Shown: positions 24,626 to 32,508, counted from the stretch's first letter. The stretch is DNA of 35,275 bases from DATLWN01 sp963764315 (GCA_963764315.1 CAVXSB010000017.1:1-35275), one strand, 5' to 3'. Numbers and translations are program-made. The notes: generated by a model not told the origin, from the letters alone.

Positions 24626-24997
24626 ATGGCATACGAGGTCACCATCAGGGATAACATCCTGTTCATCACATACACGGGCACCCTCGACGCCCCGGATTTA
24701 CACCGGCTCGCCGACGAACTCGCAAGCCTGGAACATGGGCTTTCCATATCGCCCCACAGGTTTATCGACCTGTCGCGCTGCGAACGCATCGAGCTGGATT
24801 TTGCCGAGATGGCGAGCTTCACATCCAATAGGAGAAAGTCGCCGCTGAAGAACCCGTTCAAGTCCGCCCTTGTCGCACCCAAGCCCATCCATTACGGCTT
24901 CGCGCGCATGTTCAGTATGCTCAACGACCATCCGGACATCGACATGCAGATCTTCCCTAATGTGGAAGCCGCCTGGGCCTGGCTCACGGCGGCATAG
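24626..24997 (+). CDS. Hypothetical protein, possible STAS/SpoIIAA-like fold
   Basis: A 123-residue protein I cannot assign confidently. It opens with two predicted strands (YEVTIRDNILFITYTGTLDAPDLHRLADEL), has a central HRFIDLSRCERIEL strand-turn segment, a basic loop TSNRRKSPLKNPF, a KSALVAPKPIHYGFARMFSML segment and ends DMQIFPNVEAAWAWLT. The last motif (interval, F-x-x-x-E-A-x-x-WL) is common in SpoIIAA-like/STAS-like proteins. No conserved phosphorylatable serine is evident. No signal peptide or membrane segment. The ribosome site is poor. The VOC gene is 22 nt upstream and the next region is a gene remnant. Confidence 0.7.
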   Translation: MAYEVTIRDNILFITYTGTLDAPDLHRLADELASLEHGLSISPHRFIDLSRCERIELDFAEMASFTSNRRKSPLKNPFKSALVAPKPIHYGFARMFSMLNDHPDIDMQIFPNVEAAWAWLTAA

Positions 24998-25044
24998 GAG
25001 TCCCATGGCCATAAAGATCCACCGCGCAGGCTCCCGTCTTCCCT

Positions 25045-25179
25045 GAGGACTGTGCAGGAGTGATGCTCGATATCAAACCCTAGATGAGCGACAGCGGTGC
25101 CTTTCCCGATGCCCGTTGCGGCTGGGTGGAGGAGACCGGTATCGCCGACATGAAACAGCCAATCAATACGGGAAGTTAA
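25045..25179 (+). pseudogene. Remnant of a TrmO/TsaA (UPF0066)-like tRNA methyltransferase gene
   Basis: In one plus-strand frame the sequence reads CAGVMLDIKP, then an in-frame TAG (25081-25083), then SGAFPDARCGWVEE. The pair LDIKP(Y) followed by DAR-GW is the characteristic segment of TrmO/TsaA proteins (m6t6A37 methyltransferase), where a tyrosine codon would stand at the TAG. There is no upstream RSP-R-NPIG motif, so only this short piece survives. The frame closes at 25177-25179, overlapping the end of the opposing gene by a few bases. Short length makes this a moderate call. Confidence 0.5.
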
Positions 25180-25961
25180 ACCTTCAATCTGGCCTTGGCG
25201 ATCCGGCGCAGGGTCGGAACATCAAGTCCCGCCTCGTCGGCAATGGAAAGCGCCCGCTCAAGACGCGCGGGGGCCGAGCGCCCCATGCAACCGTGTTCGG
25301 GGTCGCCGTCGAAGGCTGCCAGCATACCTTCGACCAGTGTCGGGCGATCGAACTCCTGCCCGGTCAGGTGTTCCTGGATATCGAGCACGTCGCCTGCGAC
25401 GGCGGTCGCAAGATCATGATGCTCCAGCCACAGTTGGCGCACATTGCCGCCTGATTCGAGACCGGCGATGTTGGTGGTCAGGATGTAAAGGTTCTTCAGC
25501 ACCAGTTCATGGAGCAGTGCCTGTTCGTCTTCAACGATGCGAACAGGGATGTCGAGTGAACCCAGTGCCTCCTTCAGCCGTGGCGCGAGTTCGCCAAAGG
25601 CCGGCGAGGCAATCAACACCTTCGCATCCATGCCCTTCTTCTTCTCGAACCAGACGGAGATCACCGTCGGCCCCTCTGATTCGATCCCAAGGCCGTGCTG
25701 CTGCCAGTCGCGCGGCAGAAGTTCGTTCTGCAACAGGACCAACCGACCCCGCCAGGCATCCGGAAGGTCGGCCAGTGTGGCATGCAAATCCTTCTCGCCC
25801 ACGGCCACGATCACCGCCTCCGGCTCCTTCATCTCGTCAGCCACCACGGCCATCTCCATATCGCGCGTCACCGGCACGATCGGATAGCCCAGGCGCATGT
25901 ATCCACGCGCGAAAACCGATCCGATCTCTCCAATTCCAATCACGACCACGGGTTTATGCAT
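25176..25961 (-). CDS. Rossmann-fold NAD(P)-binding protein, ketopantoate-reductase-like
   Basis: A 261-residue protein with an N-terminal dinucleotide-binding fold: VVVIGIGEIGSVFARG (GxGxxG at residues 9-14), then VTRDMEMA as a likely cofactor-selecting strand and EAVIVAVGEKDL. The central VLLQNELLPRDW and C-terminal all-helical part (ALLHELVLKNLYILTTNIAG) are arranged as in 2-dehydropantoate reductases and related 6-phosphogluconate dehydrogenase-like enzymes. I do not see the full ketopantoate reductase active site, so substrate is unassigned. ATG 25961 is supported by AGGAGG 5 nt upstream; an earlier in-frame start lies in the terminator. It is downstream of ettA but separated by that terminator. 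Confidence 0.82.
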   Translation of the reverse strand: MHKPVVVIGIGEIGSVFARGYMRLGYPIVPVTRDMEMAVVADEMKEPEAVIVAVGEKDLHATLADLPDAWRGRLVLLQNELLPRDWQQHGLGIESEGPTVISVWFEKKKGMDAKVLIASPAFGELAPRLKEALGSLDIPVRIVEDEQALLHELVLKNLYILTTNIAGLESGGNVRQLWLEHHDLATAVAGDVLDIQEHLTGQEFDRPTLVEGMLAAFDGDPEHGCMGRSAPARLERALSIADEAGLDVPTLRRIAKARLKV

Positions 25962-25983
25962 GCATTCCTCCTTGAACCGCGCA

Positions 25984-26028
25984 AACGTAACAAAAGGGGC
26001 AGCCAATGGCCGCCCCTTTTGTTACGTT
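25984..26028. terminator. Strong bidirectional-looking terminator between ettA and the Rossmann gene
   Basis: A near-perfect inverted repeat: 21-nt arms (25984-26004 and 26008-26028) around an AAT loop with a single A/C mismatch (26001/26011). AAAAGGGG/CCCCTTTT in the arms gives a T-run on either strand. It lies 8 nt past the ettA stop, so it should end ettA transcription. Its core resembles the fadL terminator at 12235-12260. Confidence 0.88.
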
Positions 26029-26036
26029 GGATAGCT

Positions 26037-27704
26037 TCAGGCCAGACGCTTGTATTTCATGCGGTGCGGTTGCACGGCGTCCTCGCCTAGGCGCTTCTTC
26101 TTGTCCACCTCGTAGTCGGCGAAGTTGCCCTCGAACCACTCGGCATGCCCCTCGCCCTCGTAGGCGAGGATATGGGTGGCAATCCGGTCCAGGAACCAGC
26201 GATCATGGCTGATAACCACGGTGCAGCCGGCGAAATCGAGCAGCGCCTCCTCCAGCGCCCGCAGGGTATCGACGTCGAGATCGTTGGTCGGCTCGTCCAA
26301 GAGCAGCACATTGCCGCCGCTCATCAGCATCTTGGCCAGATGCACGCGGTTGCGCTCGCCGCCCGACAGCGCCTTGATCTTTTTCTGCTGGTCGCCTCCC
26401 TTGAAGTTGAAGCGGCCGCAGTAGGCGCGTGACGGCACCTCGGTCTTGCCGAGATAGATGGAATCGGCCCCGCCGGAGATCTCCTCCCAGACGGTCTTGT
26501 CGCCGTCCAGCGCGTCGCGGCTCTGGTCGACATAGGAGAACTGCACCGTGTCGCCGATGGTCAGGGTACCGGAGTCGGGCTGCTCCTGGCCGGTCAGCAT
26601 GCGGAACAGCGTCGTCTTGCCCGCACCGTTGGCGCCGATGATACCGACGATGCCACCCCGGGGCAGGTTGAAGTTGAGGTCGTCGATCAAGAGGCGATCG
26701 CCATAGCCCTTGGACACATGCTCGGCCCTGACGACGATATCGCCGAGGCGCTCGCCTGCCGGGATGAAGATCTGCTTGGTGGCGTTCTGCTGCTGCACCT
26801 CGCGGCTGGCCAGGTCGTCGAAGGCCTTGAGCCTCGCCTTCGACTTGGCATGGCGCCCCTTCGCACCGGCACGCACCCACTCCAGCTCGTCCCTGATCGC
26901 CTTTTGACGGGCGCCCTCCTGCTTCTCCTCGACGGCAAGGCGCTTCTCCTTCTGCTCCAGCCAGGCCGAGTAATTGCCCTCGAAGGGGATGCCATGCCCG
27001 CGGTCCAATTCCAGGATCCAGCCGGCGACATTGTCCAGGAAGTAGCGGTCGTGCGTCACCGCCACCACGGTGCCCGGATAGTCGTGAAGGAAGCGCTCCA
27101 GCCAGGCCACCGATTCCGCATCCAGGTGGTTGGTCGGCTCGTCCAGCAGCAGCATGTCAGGGTTGGACAGCAGCAGGCGACACAGGGCCACACGCCGGCG
27201 TTCGCCGCCGGAAAGCTTCGTCACATCGGCGTCCCAGTCCGGCAGGCGAAGCGCGTCGGCCGCCACCTCCAGTTTGCGATCCAGATCCCAGGCATCGGCG
27301 GCATCGATCTTGTCCTGCAGCTCCGCCTGCTCGGCCAACAGCGCGTCGAAATCGGCATCAGGCTCCGCGAAGGCCTCGCTGACGGCGTTGAAGCGATCGA
27401 GCAGCGCCTTGGTATCAGCCACCCCCTCCTCGACGTTACCGCGCACATCCTTGGCCGGGTCGAGCTCGGGCTCCTGCTGCAGGTAGCCGATGCGGATGCC
27501 GGGAGCCGGACGCGCCTCGCCGCGGATGTCCTGGTCGATGCCGGCCATGATCCGGAGCAGCGTGGACTTGCCGGCGCCGTTCAGGCCGAGTACGCCGATC
27601 TTGGCGCCGGGGAAGAACGACAGCCAGATATCCTTCAATATCTCCTTCTGCCCGGCGATCTTGCCTACGCCCTGCATCGAATAGATATATTGATAATCGG
27701 CCAT
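26037..27704 (-). CDS. ettA: Energy-dependent translational throttle protein EttA (ABC-F)
   Basis: A 555-residue cytoplasmic ABC-F ATPase, exactly the E. coli EttA length. EttA binds the ribosomal E site and gates the first peptide bond according to ADP/ATP ratio. First nucleotide-binding domain: Walker A GLNGAGKST (40-48), LSGGERRRVALCRLLL, LLLDEPTNHLD and THDRYFLD. The arm and linker follow (EEKQEGARQKAIRDELEW, GRHAKSKARL, FIPAGERLGD). Second domain: GANGAGKTT, LSGGERNRVHLAKML, LLLDEPTNDLD and SHDRWFLD. ATG 27704 (MADYQYIYSM) fits the family start; the ribosome site is a plain G-run. Divergent from the SDR gene. Confidence 0.95.
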   Translation of the reverse strand: MADYQYIYSMQGVGKIAGQKEILKDIWLSFFPGAKIGVLGLNGAGKSTLLRIMAGIDQDIRGEARPAPGIRIGYLQQEPELDPAKDVRGNVEEGVADTKALLDRFNAVSEAFAEPDADFDALLAEQAELQDKIDAADAWDLDRKLEVAADALRLPDWDADVTKLSGGERRRVALCRLLLSNPDMLLLDEPTNHLDAESVAWLERFLHDYPGTVVAVTHDRYFLDNVAGWILELDRGHGIPFEGNYSAWLEQKEKRLAVEEKQEGARQKAIRDELEWVRAGAKGRHAKSKARLKAFDDLASREVQQQNATKQIFIPAGERLGDIVVRAEHVSKGYGDRLLIDDLNFNLPRGGIVGIIGANGAGKTTLFRMLTGQEQPDSGTLTIGDTVQFSYVDQSRDALDGDKTVWEEISGGADSIYLGKTEVPSRAYCGRFNFKGGDQQKKIKALSGGERNRVHLAKMLMSGGNVLLLDEPTNDLDVDTLRALEEALLDFAGCTVVISHDRWFLDRIATHILAYEGEGHAEWFEGNFADYEVDKKKRLGEDAVQPHRMKYKRLA

Positions 27705-27801
27705 CAGATACCCCCGGCTTTCAATGGGGCGCAGCATACTGGCCCCCGGGACAAAACACTATGCCACAGCTAGGCTGCGGCCTCATTCAGGGGGAAAACC
27801 G

Positions 27802-28539
27802 ATGCCCGATCCATCCGAAACCTGCATCTACCTCGTCACCGGCGCCTCGTCCGGTCTCGGCCGCGAGGTGGCCGTGCGCCTTGGTGCCGGCGGCGCCAAC
27901 ATCGTGGCCGTGGGCCGCAACGAGGATCGCCTGGCCGAAACGCGGGATCGCGTGGAGGCGGCAGGCGGTCGTTGCCTGTGCGTGCCGCTCGATCTGACGG
28001 ACTTCGGCAGCTACGCCAAGCTGTTCGAGGCGCTGAAGGCACAGATCCCGCATCTTGACGGCATTGCCCATATCGCCGGCAGCCTGCGTTTCTGTTCCCC
28101 CATGCAATACGTGAAGGCGGATGATTTCCGGCAGATGCTGGATATCCACCTGACCGCCCCGAACCTGCTGACCCAGGCCATGTTGCCGCTGCTCACGCGC
28201 GCCGATCGAGCCACCATCATCTTCACCACTTGCGACATGATCGACCGGGACATCCCGAACTGGCATGGCTACGGCATGGCCAAGCGGGCGCTGGGCGCCG
28301 CCGCGGCCATGTGGCAGGCCGAACATCCGGACACGGGACTGCGCTTTTACGCCGTCAATCCCGGGAACATGCGTACCGCCCTGTTCCAGCGCGCCTACCC
28401 CGGCATGGCGCCCGACGAGGTGCCACCCCCTTCCGTCGCCGCCGAGGCCTTCGCCCGGCTCCTGGCCGGAGAAGGCGATGAAGCGGGTGGGAGCTGCCTG
28501 GGTGCCGAGGCCTGGTTGGCCGCACATCGGAGAACGTAG
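27802..28539 (+). CDS. Short-chain dehydrogenase/reductase (YciK-like)
   Basis: A 245-residue classical SDR. The cofactor motif TGASSGLG is at the N-terminus, followed by a basic VGRNEDRLAE that suggests NADP(H), DLTD, an AHIAGS segment standing for NNAG, and the catalytic YGMAK. Aligned without gaps to E. coli YciK around the active site, the catalytic serine 13 residues before the tyrosine is a cysteine here (FTTCDM). ATG 27802 is preceded by CAGGGGGAAAACCG. A possible promoter is GGGACA at 27748-27753 with TAGGCT at 27771-27776, 17 nt apart. Substrate unknown. Confidence 0.88.
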   Translation: MPDPSETCIYLVTGASSGLGREVAVRLGAGGANIVAVGRNEDRLAETRDRVEAAGGRCLCVPLDLTDFGSYAKLFEALKAQIPHLDGIAHIAGSLRFCSPMQYVKADDFRQMLDIHLTAPNLLTQAMLPLLTRADRATIIFTTCDMIDRDIPNWHGYGMAKRALGAAAAMWQAEHPDTGLRFYAVNPGNMRTALFQRAYPGMAPDEVPPPSVAAEAFARLLAGEGDEAGGSCLGAEAWLAAHRRT

Positions 28540-28616
28540 GGTATCCTTCCCATGAGCCGGAGCATGGCGCAATGCCCTGGCGTTTGGTCTATTCTCAGCA
28601 TGGAGGGAGGCCCATC

Positions 28617-29078
28617 ATGCTCGCAATCCAACGCATCGTGGCGCCCACCGATTTCTCCCGGCACAGCGAGCTGTCCCTGGAAGCGGCGGTGGAGCTGGCG
28701 GAAAAGTTCGGTGCCGAATTGCACGTGCTGCACATCGTCGTGCCGCAGATTTACCAGAGCGAGATGCCCGAGATGATGTTGCCGCCGATGGAGGATCTGA
28801 CGAAAGAGATGCTGGCCGCCGCCCGCCGGCGCATGGACAAATGGCGGAAGGGCGCACCGAAGGGCCTGAACCTTGAGACGCATGTCATCGAGAGCACGCG
28901 CAAGGAGGACATCGCCATCTGCGAATTCGCCGAACAGAATGCTGCGGATCTGATCGTCATCGGCAGCCACGGCCACACCGGACTGGCGCACCTGCTGCTC
29001 GGCTCCACCGCCGAGCATGTCGTGCGCCACGCCCACTGCCCGGTGCTTGTGGTCAAGCCGCGCGTGCCCATCACCTAG
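28617..29078 (+). CDS. Universal stress protein, UspA family
   Basis: A 153-residue single-domain Usp protein: IQRIVAPTDFSRHSELSLEAAVELAEKF at the N-terminus, a central helix-rich ARRRMDKWRKG, and the ATP-binding G-2x-G-9x-G(S/T) motif visible as GSHGHTGLAHLLLGST, then HCPVLVVK. This is the ATP-binding class, used in stress and starvation survival. ATG 28617 is chosen over upstream in-frame starts because GGAGGGAGG precedes it. An AT-rich TATTCT just upstream (28590s) might be a -10 box, but no good -35 is seen. Confidence 0.92.
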   Translation: MLAIQRIVAPTDFSRHSELSLEAAVELAEKFGAELHVLHIVVPQIYQSEMPEMMLPPMEDLTKEMLAAARRRMDKWRKGAPKGLNLETHVIESTRKEDIAICEFAEQNAADLIVIGSHGHTGLAHLLLGSTAEHVVRHAHCPVLVVKPRVPIT

Positions 29079-29136
29079 CCGGTCCACGCTCATTTCGGCC
29101 CTCATTCCCCCCTGTCGCGTCCCGGGGCCGGACGCT

Positions 29137-30087
29137 ATGCTTCGCCCCATGCCCAACGCTTCCCCCGATCTCTCCGTTTCCTTCGCAGGACTTTCGCTGC
29201 AGAGCCCGCTGGTGCTGCTGTCCGGCTGCGTCGGCTTCGGCGAGGAATACACACGCGTCGACGGGTTCTCGAACCGCGATGTCGGCGCTGTCATCCTCAA
29301 GGGCACGACGCTGGAACCACGCCTGGGCAATGCCCCGCACCGTCTCTACGAGACCCCTGCCGGCATGCTCAATGCCATCGGCCTGCAGAATCCCGGCTCG
29401 CGCTATGTGGTGGAGCAGGTCCTGCCGAAGCTGCCGCACCACGAGACCCAGTTCTGGGCCAACGTCAACGGCGCCTCCGTCGAGGAATACGCGGAGGTGG
29501 CGCGCATCTTCGACGACTCGCCGGTCACCGCCATGGAGATCAATATCTCCTGCCCGAACGTCAAGGCCGGCGGCGTGCATTTCGGCAACGATGCGGCCAT
29601 GAGCGCCAGGGTCGTCGCCGCCATGCGGGCAGTGACGAACAAGCCCCTGATCACCAAGCTTTCCCCGAACAATGCCGACATCCAGGGCATCGCCAAGGCC
29701 TGCATCGAGGCCGGCAGCGATGGCTTCTCGGTGATCAATACCCTGGTCGGCATGGCCGTGGATACCGAGGCGCGCCGCCCCATCCTGGGCAATGTCTCCG
29801 GCGGACTTTCCGGGCCGGCCATCAAGCCGGTGGCCCTGTGGAAGATCCATCAGGTGCGCCAGGTTTGTGCTCAGCATGCCATCCCCATCCTCGGCCAGGG
29901 CGGCATCACCACGGCCGAGGACGCGCTGGAATTCGCCATCGTTGGCTCCGACACCCTCGGCCTCGGCACCGGCCTGTTCTACGATCCGCTGCTGTGTGGC
30001 AAGGTCCTGGACGGCCTCAGGGCATACCTGGCCCGGCACGGCCTTTCCAAATACCAGGATCTCGTCGGCAGCCTCGCCACGGATTGA
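29137..30087 (+). CDS. pyrD: Dihydroorotate dehydrogenase, class 1B-type PyrD
   Basis: A 316-residue flavoprotein of pyrimidine synthesis oxidising dihydroorotate to orotate. The sequence has FAGLSLQSPLVLLSGCVGFGEEY, GAVILKGTTLEPRLGN, the catalytic-cysteine loop NISCPNVKAGGVHFGND, TKLSPN, a glycine loop GNVSGGLSGPAIKPVALW, and GQGGITTAEDALEF with GTGLFYDP for the FMN phosphate. Cysteine as the base, and the NVKAGG-FG form, are class 1B traits. Class 2 enzymes, usual in gammaproteobacteria, use serine and have an N-terminal membrane helix, absent here. Class 1B normally pairs with PyrK, and no pyrK is in view. The start may be 29137 or 29149; neither has a strong ribosome site. Confidence 0.9.
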   Translation: MLRPMPNASPDLSVSFAGLSLQSPLVLLSGCVGFGEEYTRVDGFSNRDVGAVILKGTTLEPRLGNAPHRLYETPAGMLNAIGLQNPGSRYVVEQVLPKLPHHETQFWANVNGASVEEYAEVARIFDDSPVTAMEINISCPNVKAGGVHFGNDAAMSARVVAAMRAVTNKPLITKLSPNNADIQGIAKACIEAGSDGFSVINTLVGMAVDTEARRPILGNVSGGLSGPAIKPVALWKIHQVRQVCAQHAIPILGQGGITTAEDALEFAIVGSDTLGLGTGLFYDPLLCGKVLDGLRAYLARHGLSKYQDLVGSLATD

Positions 30088-30836
30088 GCCGCTTCCGCCT
30101 GCTCATCGTTGGGCTGCTGCTGACAGCAGCCCCCCTGCATACGGTTTTCGCCGGCACCCTGTCCGTGGTCGGACCGGACCGCTGGGCGCACGTGGCCTAT
30201 GTCTACGGGGTCGACGATGGCACGCGCGTGCGCCTGCTCGGCACCAATGCCCCGGACGTGGCCCACCACGATGCGCCCGGCCAGCCGCTGGGAGAGAAGG
30301 CTGGCCGTCGCATGAGGGACCTGATTCTGGGCCGGGAGGCGCGGCTGCAGACCGACGAGGTGCACCACGACGCCTACGGCCGCCTGCTCGCCCACATCTA
30401 CCGGCGCGACGGCACCTGGATCGACGGCGTACTTGTCAGCGAATGGCTCGCCCATGTCTACATCTTCCCGCCGAACTTCAGGCATGCGGCCGCACTGCTG
30501 AAGGACGAAGATAAGGCGCGGGCGCAGAAGCTCGGCATCTGGGCTGTTCCGCGTTTTCAAGTACTCACCGCCGCCGAGGTGACCCGCAGCCTTGTCGGCC
30601 AGTTCCGCGTCATCGAGGGCCGCGTAGATCATGTGGCGAAAAACGGGCTCGCATTCCGCATGGGCCGGCTTCACGTCAGCATCCCGCGTGCCTACCGCCG
30701 CTATTTTCCGCGGCGGCTGAACCTGGCGACGGGAAGCCATGTGCGCGTGCGCGGGGTGCTGCGCCTGTCGGATCGCGGGCGGCTTTACCTGGCATTGCAT
30801 TCGCCGTTCGAACTCACCAAAATCATTTCGCCATGA
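30084..30836 (+). CDS. Secreted SNase-like (thermonuclease-fold) protein
   Basis: A 250-residue protein starting at a TTG (30084) that overlaps the pyrD stop. The signal peptide RLLIVGLLLTAAPLHTVFA is followed by a staphylococcal nuclease domain (about 28-165): VRLLGTNAPDVAHHDA, LGEKAGRRM, DAYGRLLAHIY, EWLAHVYIFPP and AQKLGIWAV. Residues equivalent to the catalytic Arg, Glu and Arg of SNase (in VRLLG, GEKA and YGRLL) are present, so nuclease activity is plausible. A C-terminal OB-like segment follows (FRVIEGRVDHVAKNG, VRVRGVLRLSDRGRLYLAL). The last 43 nt lie in the tandem duplication. The stop overlaps a start codon that now belongs to a decoy frame. Confidence 0.86.
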   Translation: MSRFRLLIVGLLLTAAPLHTVFAGTLSVVGPDRWAHVAYVYGVDDGTRVRLLGTNAPDVAHHDAPGQPLGEKAGRRMRDLILGREARLQTDEVHHDAYGRLLAHIYRRDGTWIDGVLVSEWLAHVYIFPPNFRHAAALLKDEDKARAQKLGIWAVPRFQVLTAAEVTRSLVGQFRVIEGRVDHVAKNGLAFRMGRLHVSIPRAYRRYFPRRLNLATGSHVRVRGVLRLSDRGRLYLALHSPFELTKIISP

Positions 30837-30973
30837 AGCGCATTACCCTCGCCCTGGTCGCCTTCGCCCTGGTTTCAGCGGCCGATTGCATTCGCCGTTC
30901 GAACTCTCCAAAATCATTTCGCCATGAAGCGCATTACCCTCGCCCTGGTCGCCTTCGCCCTGGTTTCAGCGGC
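30794..30973 (+). repeat. Tandem direct duplication, 89-bp identical block at 91-bp spacing
   Basis: Positions 30794-30882 recur at 30885-30973, with one difference seen (A at 30816, T at 30907). Each copy contains the last 43 nt of the SNase-like gene and the first 50 nt of the M48 gene, including an ATG (30833 and 30924). As 91 is not a multiple of three, the two starts are in different frames. Confidence 0.95.
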
Positions 30974-32396
30974 TTCCATCCTCGGCGGCTGCGCCACCAA
31001 CCCGGTCAGCAAACAGAACCAGTTCGTGCTGATGAGCGAGCAACAGGAGCTGGCGCTCGGTGCCGCCGCTGCGGCGCAGGTGGCCAAGGACATGCCGCTG
31101 CTGCCGAAAACCGACCCGCTCGTGGTCTATGTGAACCAGGTCGGCCAGCGGGTGGCCCAGGTGTCGGACCGGCCCGACCTGTTCTACCGCTTCCACGTCA
31201 TCGACGATCCCACCGTCAACGCCTTCGCCCTGCCCGGCGGCTACATCTACATCTACCGCGGCATGCTGACGCACCTGAACAGCGAGGCGGAGCTGGCCGC
31301 CGTACTCGGCCACGAGATCGGGCATGTGGCGGCGCGCCATGCCGTACAGCAGTACACGAAGGCGCAGGCCTACAACATCGGCATGTCCGTGGCCTCGATC
31401 TTCGTGCCCGTCCCCTACAGCGCCGGCCAGCTCAGCGATATGCTGGCGACCGCCATCATCACCGGCTACGGGCGCCAGGACGAGCTGCAGGCCGACCAGC
31501 TGTCGATCAAGTACATCACGGCCGCCGGCTACGACCCGAACGCCACCGTCGGCATCCTACGAACCTTGAAACGGCTGGATGACCTGCGCGCCAAGGAACA
31601 GAAGGACACCACCGGCAAGGCGCCCGAGACCTACCACGGTGCCTTCTCCACGCATCCGGCGACCGAGAAGCGCATCCTCGATGCCGTGGCCATCGCCAGG
31701 AAGGACGCGCACGACAAGGGTGAGATCAACCGCATGGCCATGCTCAAGGCTATCGACGGCTATCCCTACGGGGACAGCCCCGACGAGGGCGCCGTTATCG
31801 GCCAGCGCTTCATTCATCCGAAGCTCGGCTTCCAGCTGCACTTCTCCGATCCCTGGGTGATCAAGAACGCAGCACAGGCACTGACGGCGCAGAAACGGCA
31901 GCAGAAGGTGTATTTCCAGCTGACCAGCAAGGAACTGCAGAAGCGGCAATCGGCCACCGAAATCCTGCGTGGCATCTTTCCCGCACGCGATATGGGTCAG
32001 ATCGATACCGGCAGCCAGGACCGCTTCCGCTACGCCCACACCTTCGTCACCACCTCGGCACCGCATGTGTCCAACGCCATGGTCGACGCCAATGTGTTCC
32101 TGGACGGCTCGCGCGCCTATCTGATGCTGATGTGGTGCAATGCCAAGGATTTCGCCGCCAACCAGAAGGATTTCTCCGACATCGCTTACAGCTTCCGCGC
32201 CTACAGTGCCAAGCAGGGTGGCGGCGTGCCGCGCATCCACCTGGTTACCTGGGCCGCCGGTGATAGCTGGCAGAAACTGGCCGAACACACCCACGACATC
32301 CTCGGCCGCTTCACCGCCGCCAAGCTGGCCGCCCTGAACGGCATGGGCCCGAACGAATCCCCGCCGGTCGGCGAGGTCGTCAAGACCGTACGCTAG
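30924..32396 (+). CDS. M48 family metalloprotease lipoprotein
   Basis: A 490-residue zinc metallopeptidase lipoprotein. The signal peptide ends in lipobox LGGC (C23). The catalytic motif GHEIGHVAARH (HExxH) with downstream DELQADQLS (third ligand Glu) is typical of the BepA/LoiP/YcaL group involved in outer-membrane protein quality control. After STHPATEKRI comes a long C-terminal region; its end (HLVTWAAGDSWQKLAE through KLAALNGM and VVKTVR) looks like a degenerate LysM domain. The true start is the second ATG (30924) because only it leads in frame to the lipobox and protease. There is no Shine-Dalgarno before it. The ancestral arrangement was apparently an ATGA overlap with the SNase gene. 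Confidence 0.92.
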   Translation: MKRITLALVAFALVSAASILGGCATNPVSKQNQFVLMSEQQELALGAAAAAQVAKDMPLLPKTDPLVVYVNQVGQRVAQVSDRPDLFYRFHVIDDPTVNAFALPGGYIYIYRGMLTHLNSEAELAAVLGHEIGHVAARHAVQQYTKAQAYNIGMSVASIFVPVPYSAGQLSDMLATAIITGYGRQDELQADQLSIKYITAAGYDPNATVGILRTLKRLDDLRAKEQKDTTGKAPETYHGAFSTHPATEKRILDAVAIARKDAHDKGEINRMAMLKAIDGYPYGDSPDEGAVIGQRFIHPKLGFQLHFSDPWVIKNAAQALTAQKRQQKVYFQLTSKELQKRQSATEILRGIFPARDMGQIDTGSQDRFRYAHTFVTTSAPHVSNAMVDANVFLDGSRAYLMLMWCNAKDFAANQKDFSDIAYSFRAYSAKQGGGVPRIHLVTWAAGDSWQKLAEHTHDILGRFTAAKLAALNGMGPNESPPVGEVVKTVR

Positions 32397-32419
32397 GGCC
32401 TTTAGCTGTTGCCGCTGCT

Positions 32420-32508
32420 GCCCCAAATGAGACCAATCAAGGCGGGAGGGATGATGTTTGGCCCCTCCAAATGAATCCCAAACAACGCAGAGTGGGCTTA
32501 TTTGGGGC
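32420..32508. repeat. Inverted repeat and small hairpin between convergent genes
   Basis: GCCCCAAAT (32420-32428) and ATTTGGGGC (32500-32508) are exact inverted copies, the second inside the end of the hydrolase gene. Between them TTTGG/CCAAA around CCCCT (32457-32471) could form a small hairpin. This may act in termination for the converging M48 and hydrolase transcripts, but there is no clear T-run. Confidence 0.3.

Noticed and set aside
30794..30973. Direct repeats considered as a CRISPR or an IS target duplication
   Set aside because: Only two copies, essentially no spacer, and no transposase or Cas gene; it is a simple tandem duplication.
30833..31582. Open frame beginning at the first duplicated ATG
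   Set aside because: After the copied signal-peptide start it runs out of frame through the M48 gene and yields Arg/Pro-rich noise; treated as a decoy, not a gene.
32397..32497. A small gene between the M48 and hydrolase genes
   Set aside because: No ORF with a ribosome site or motif; only weak inverted repeats are visible.
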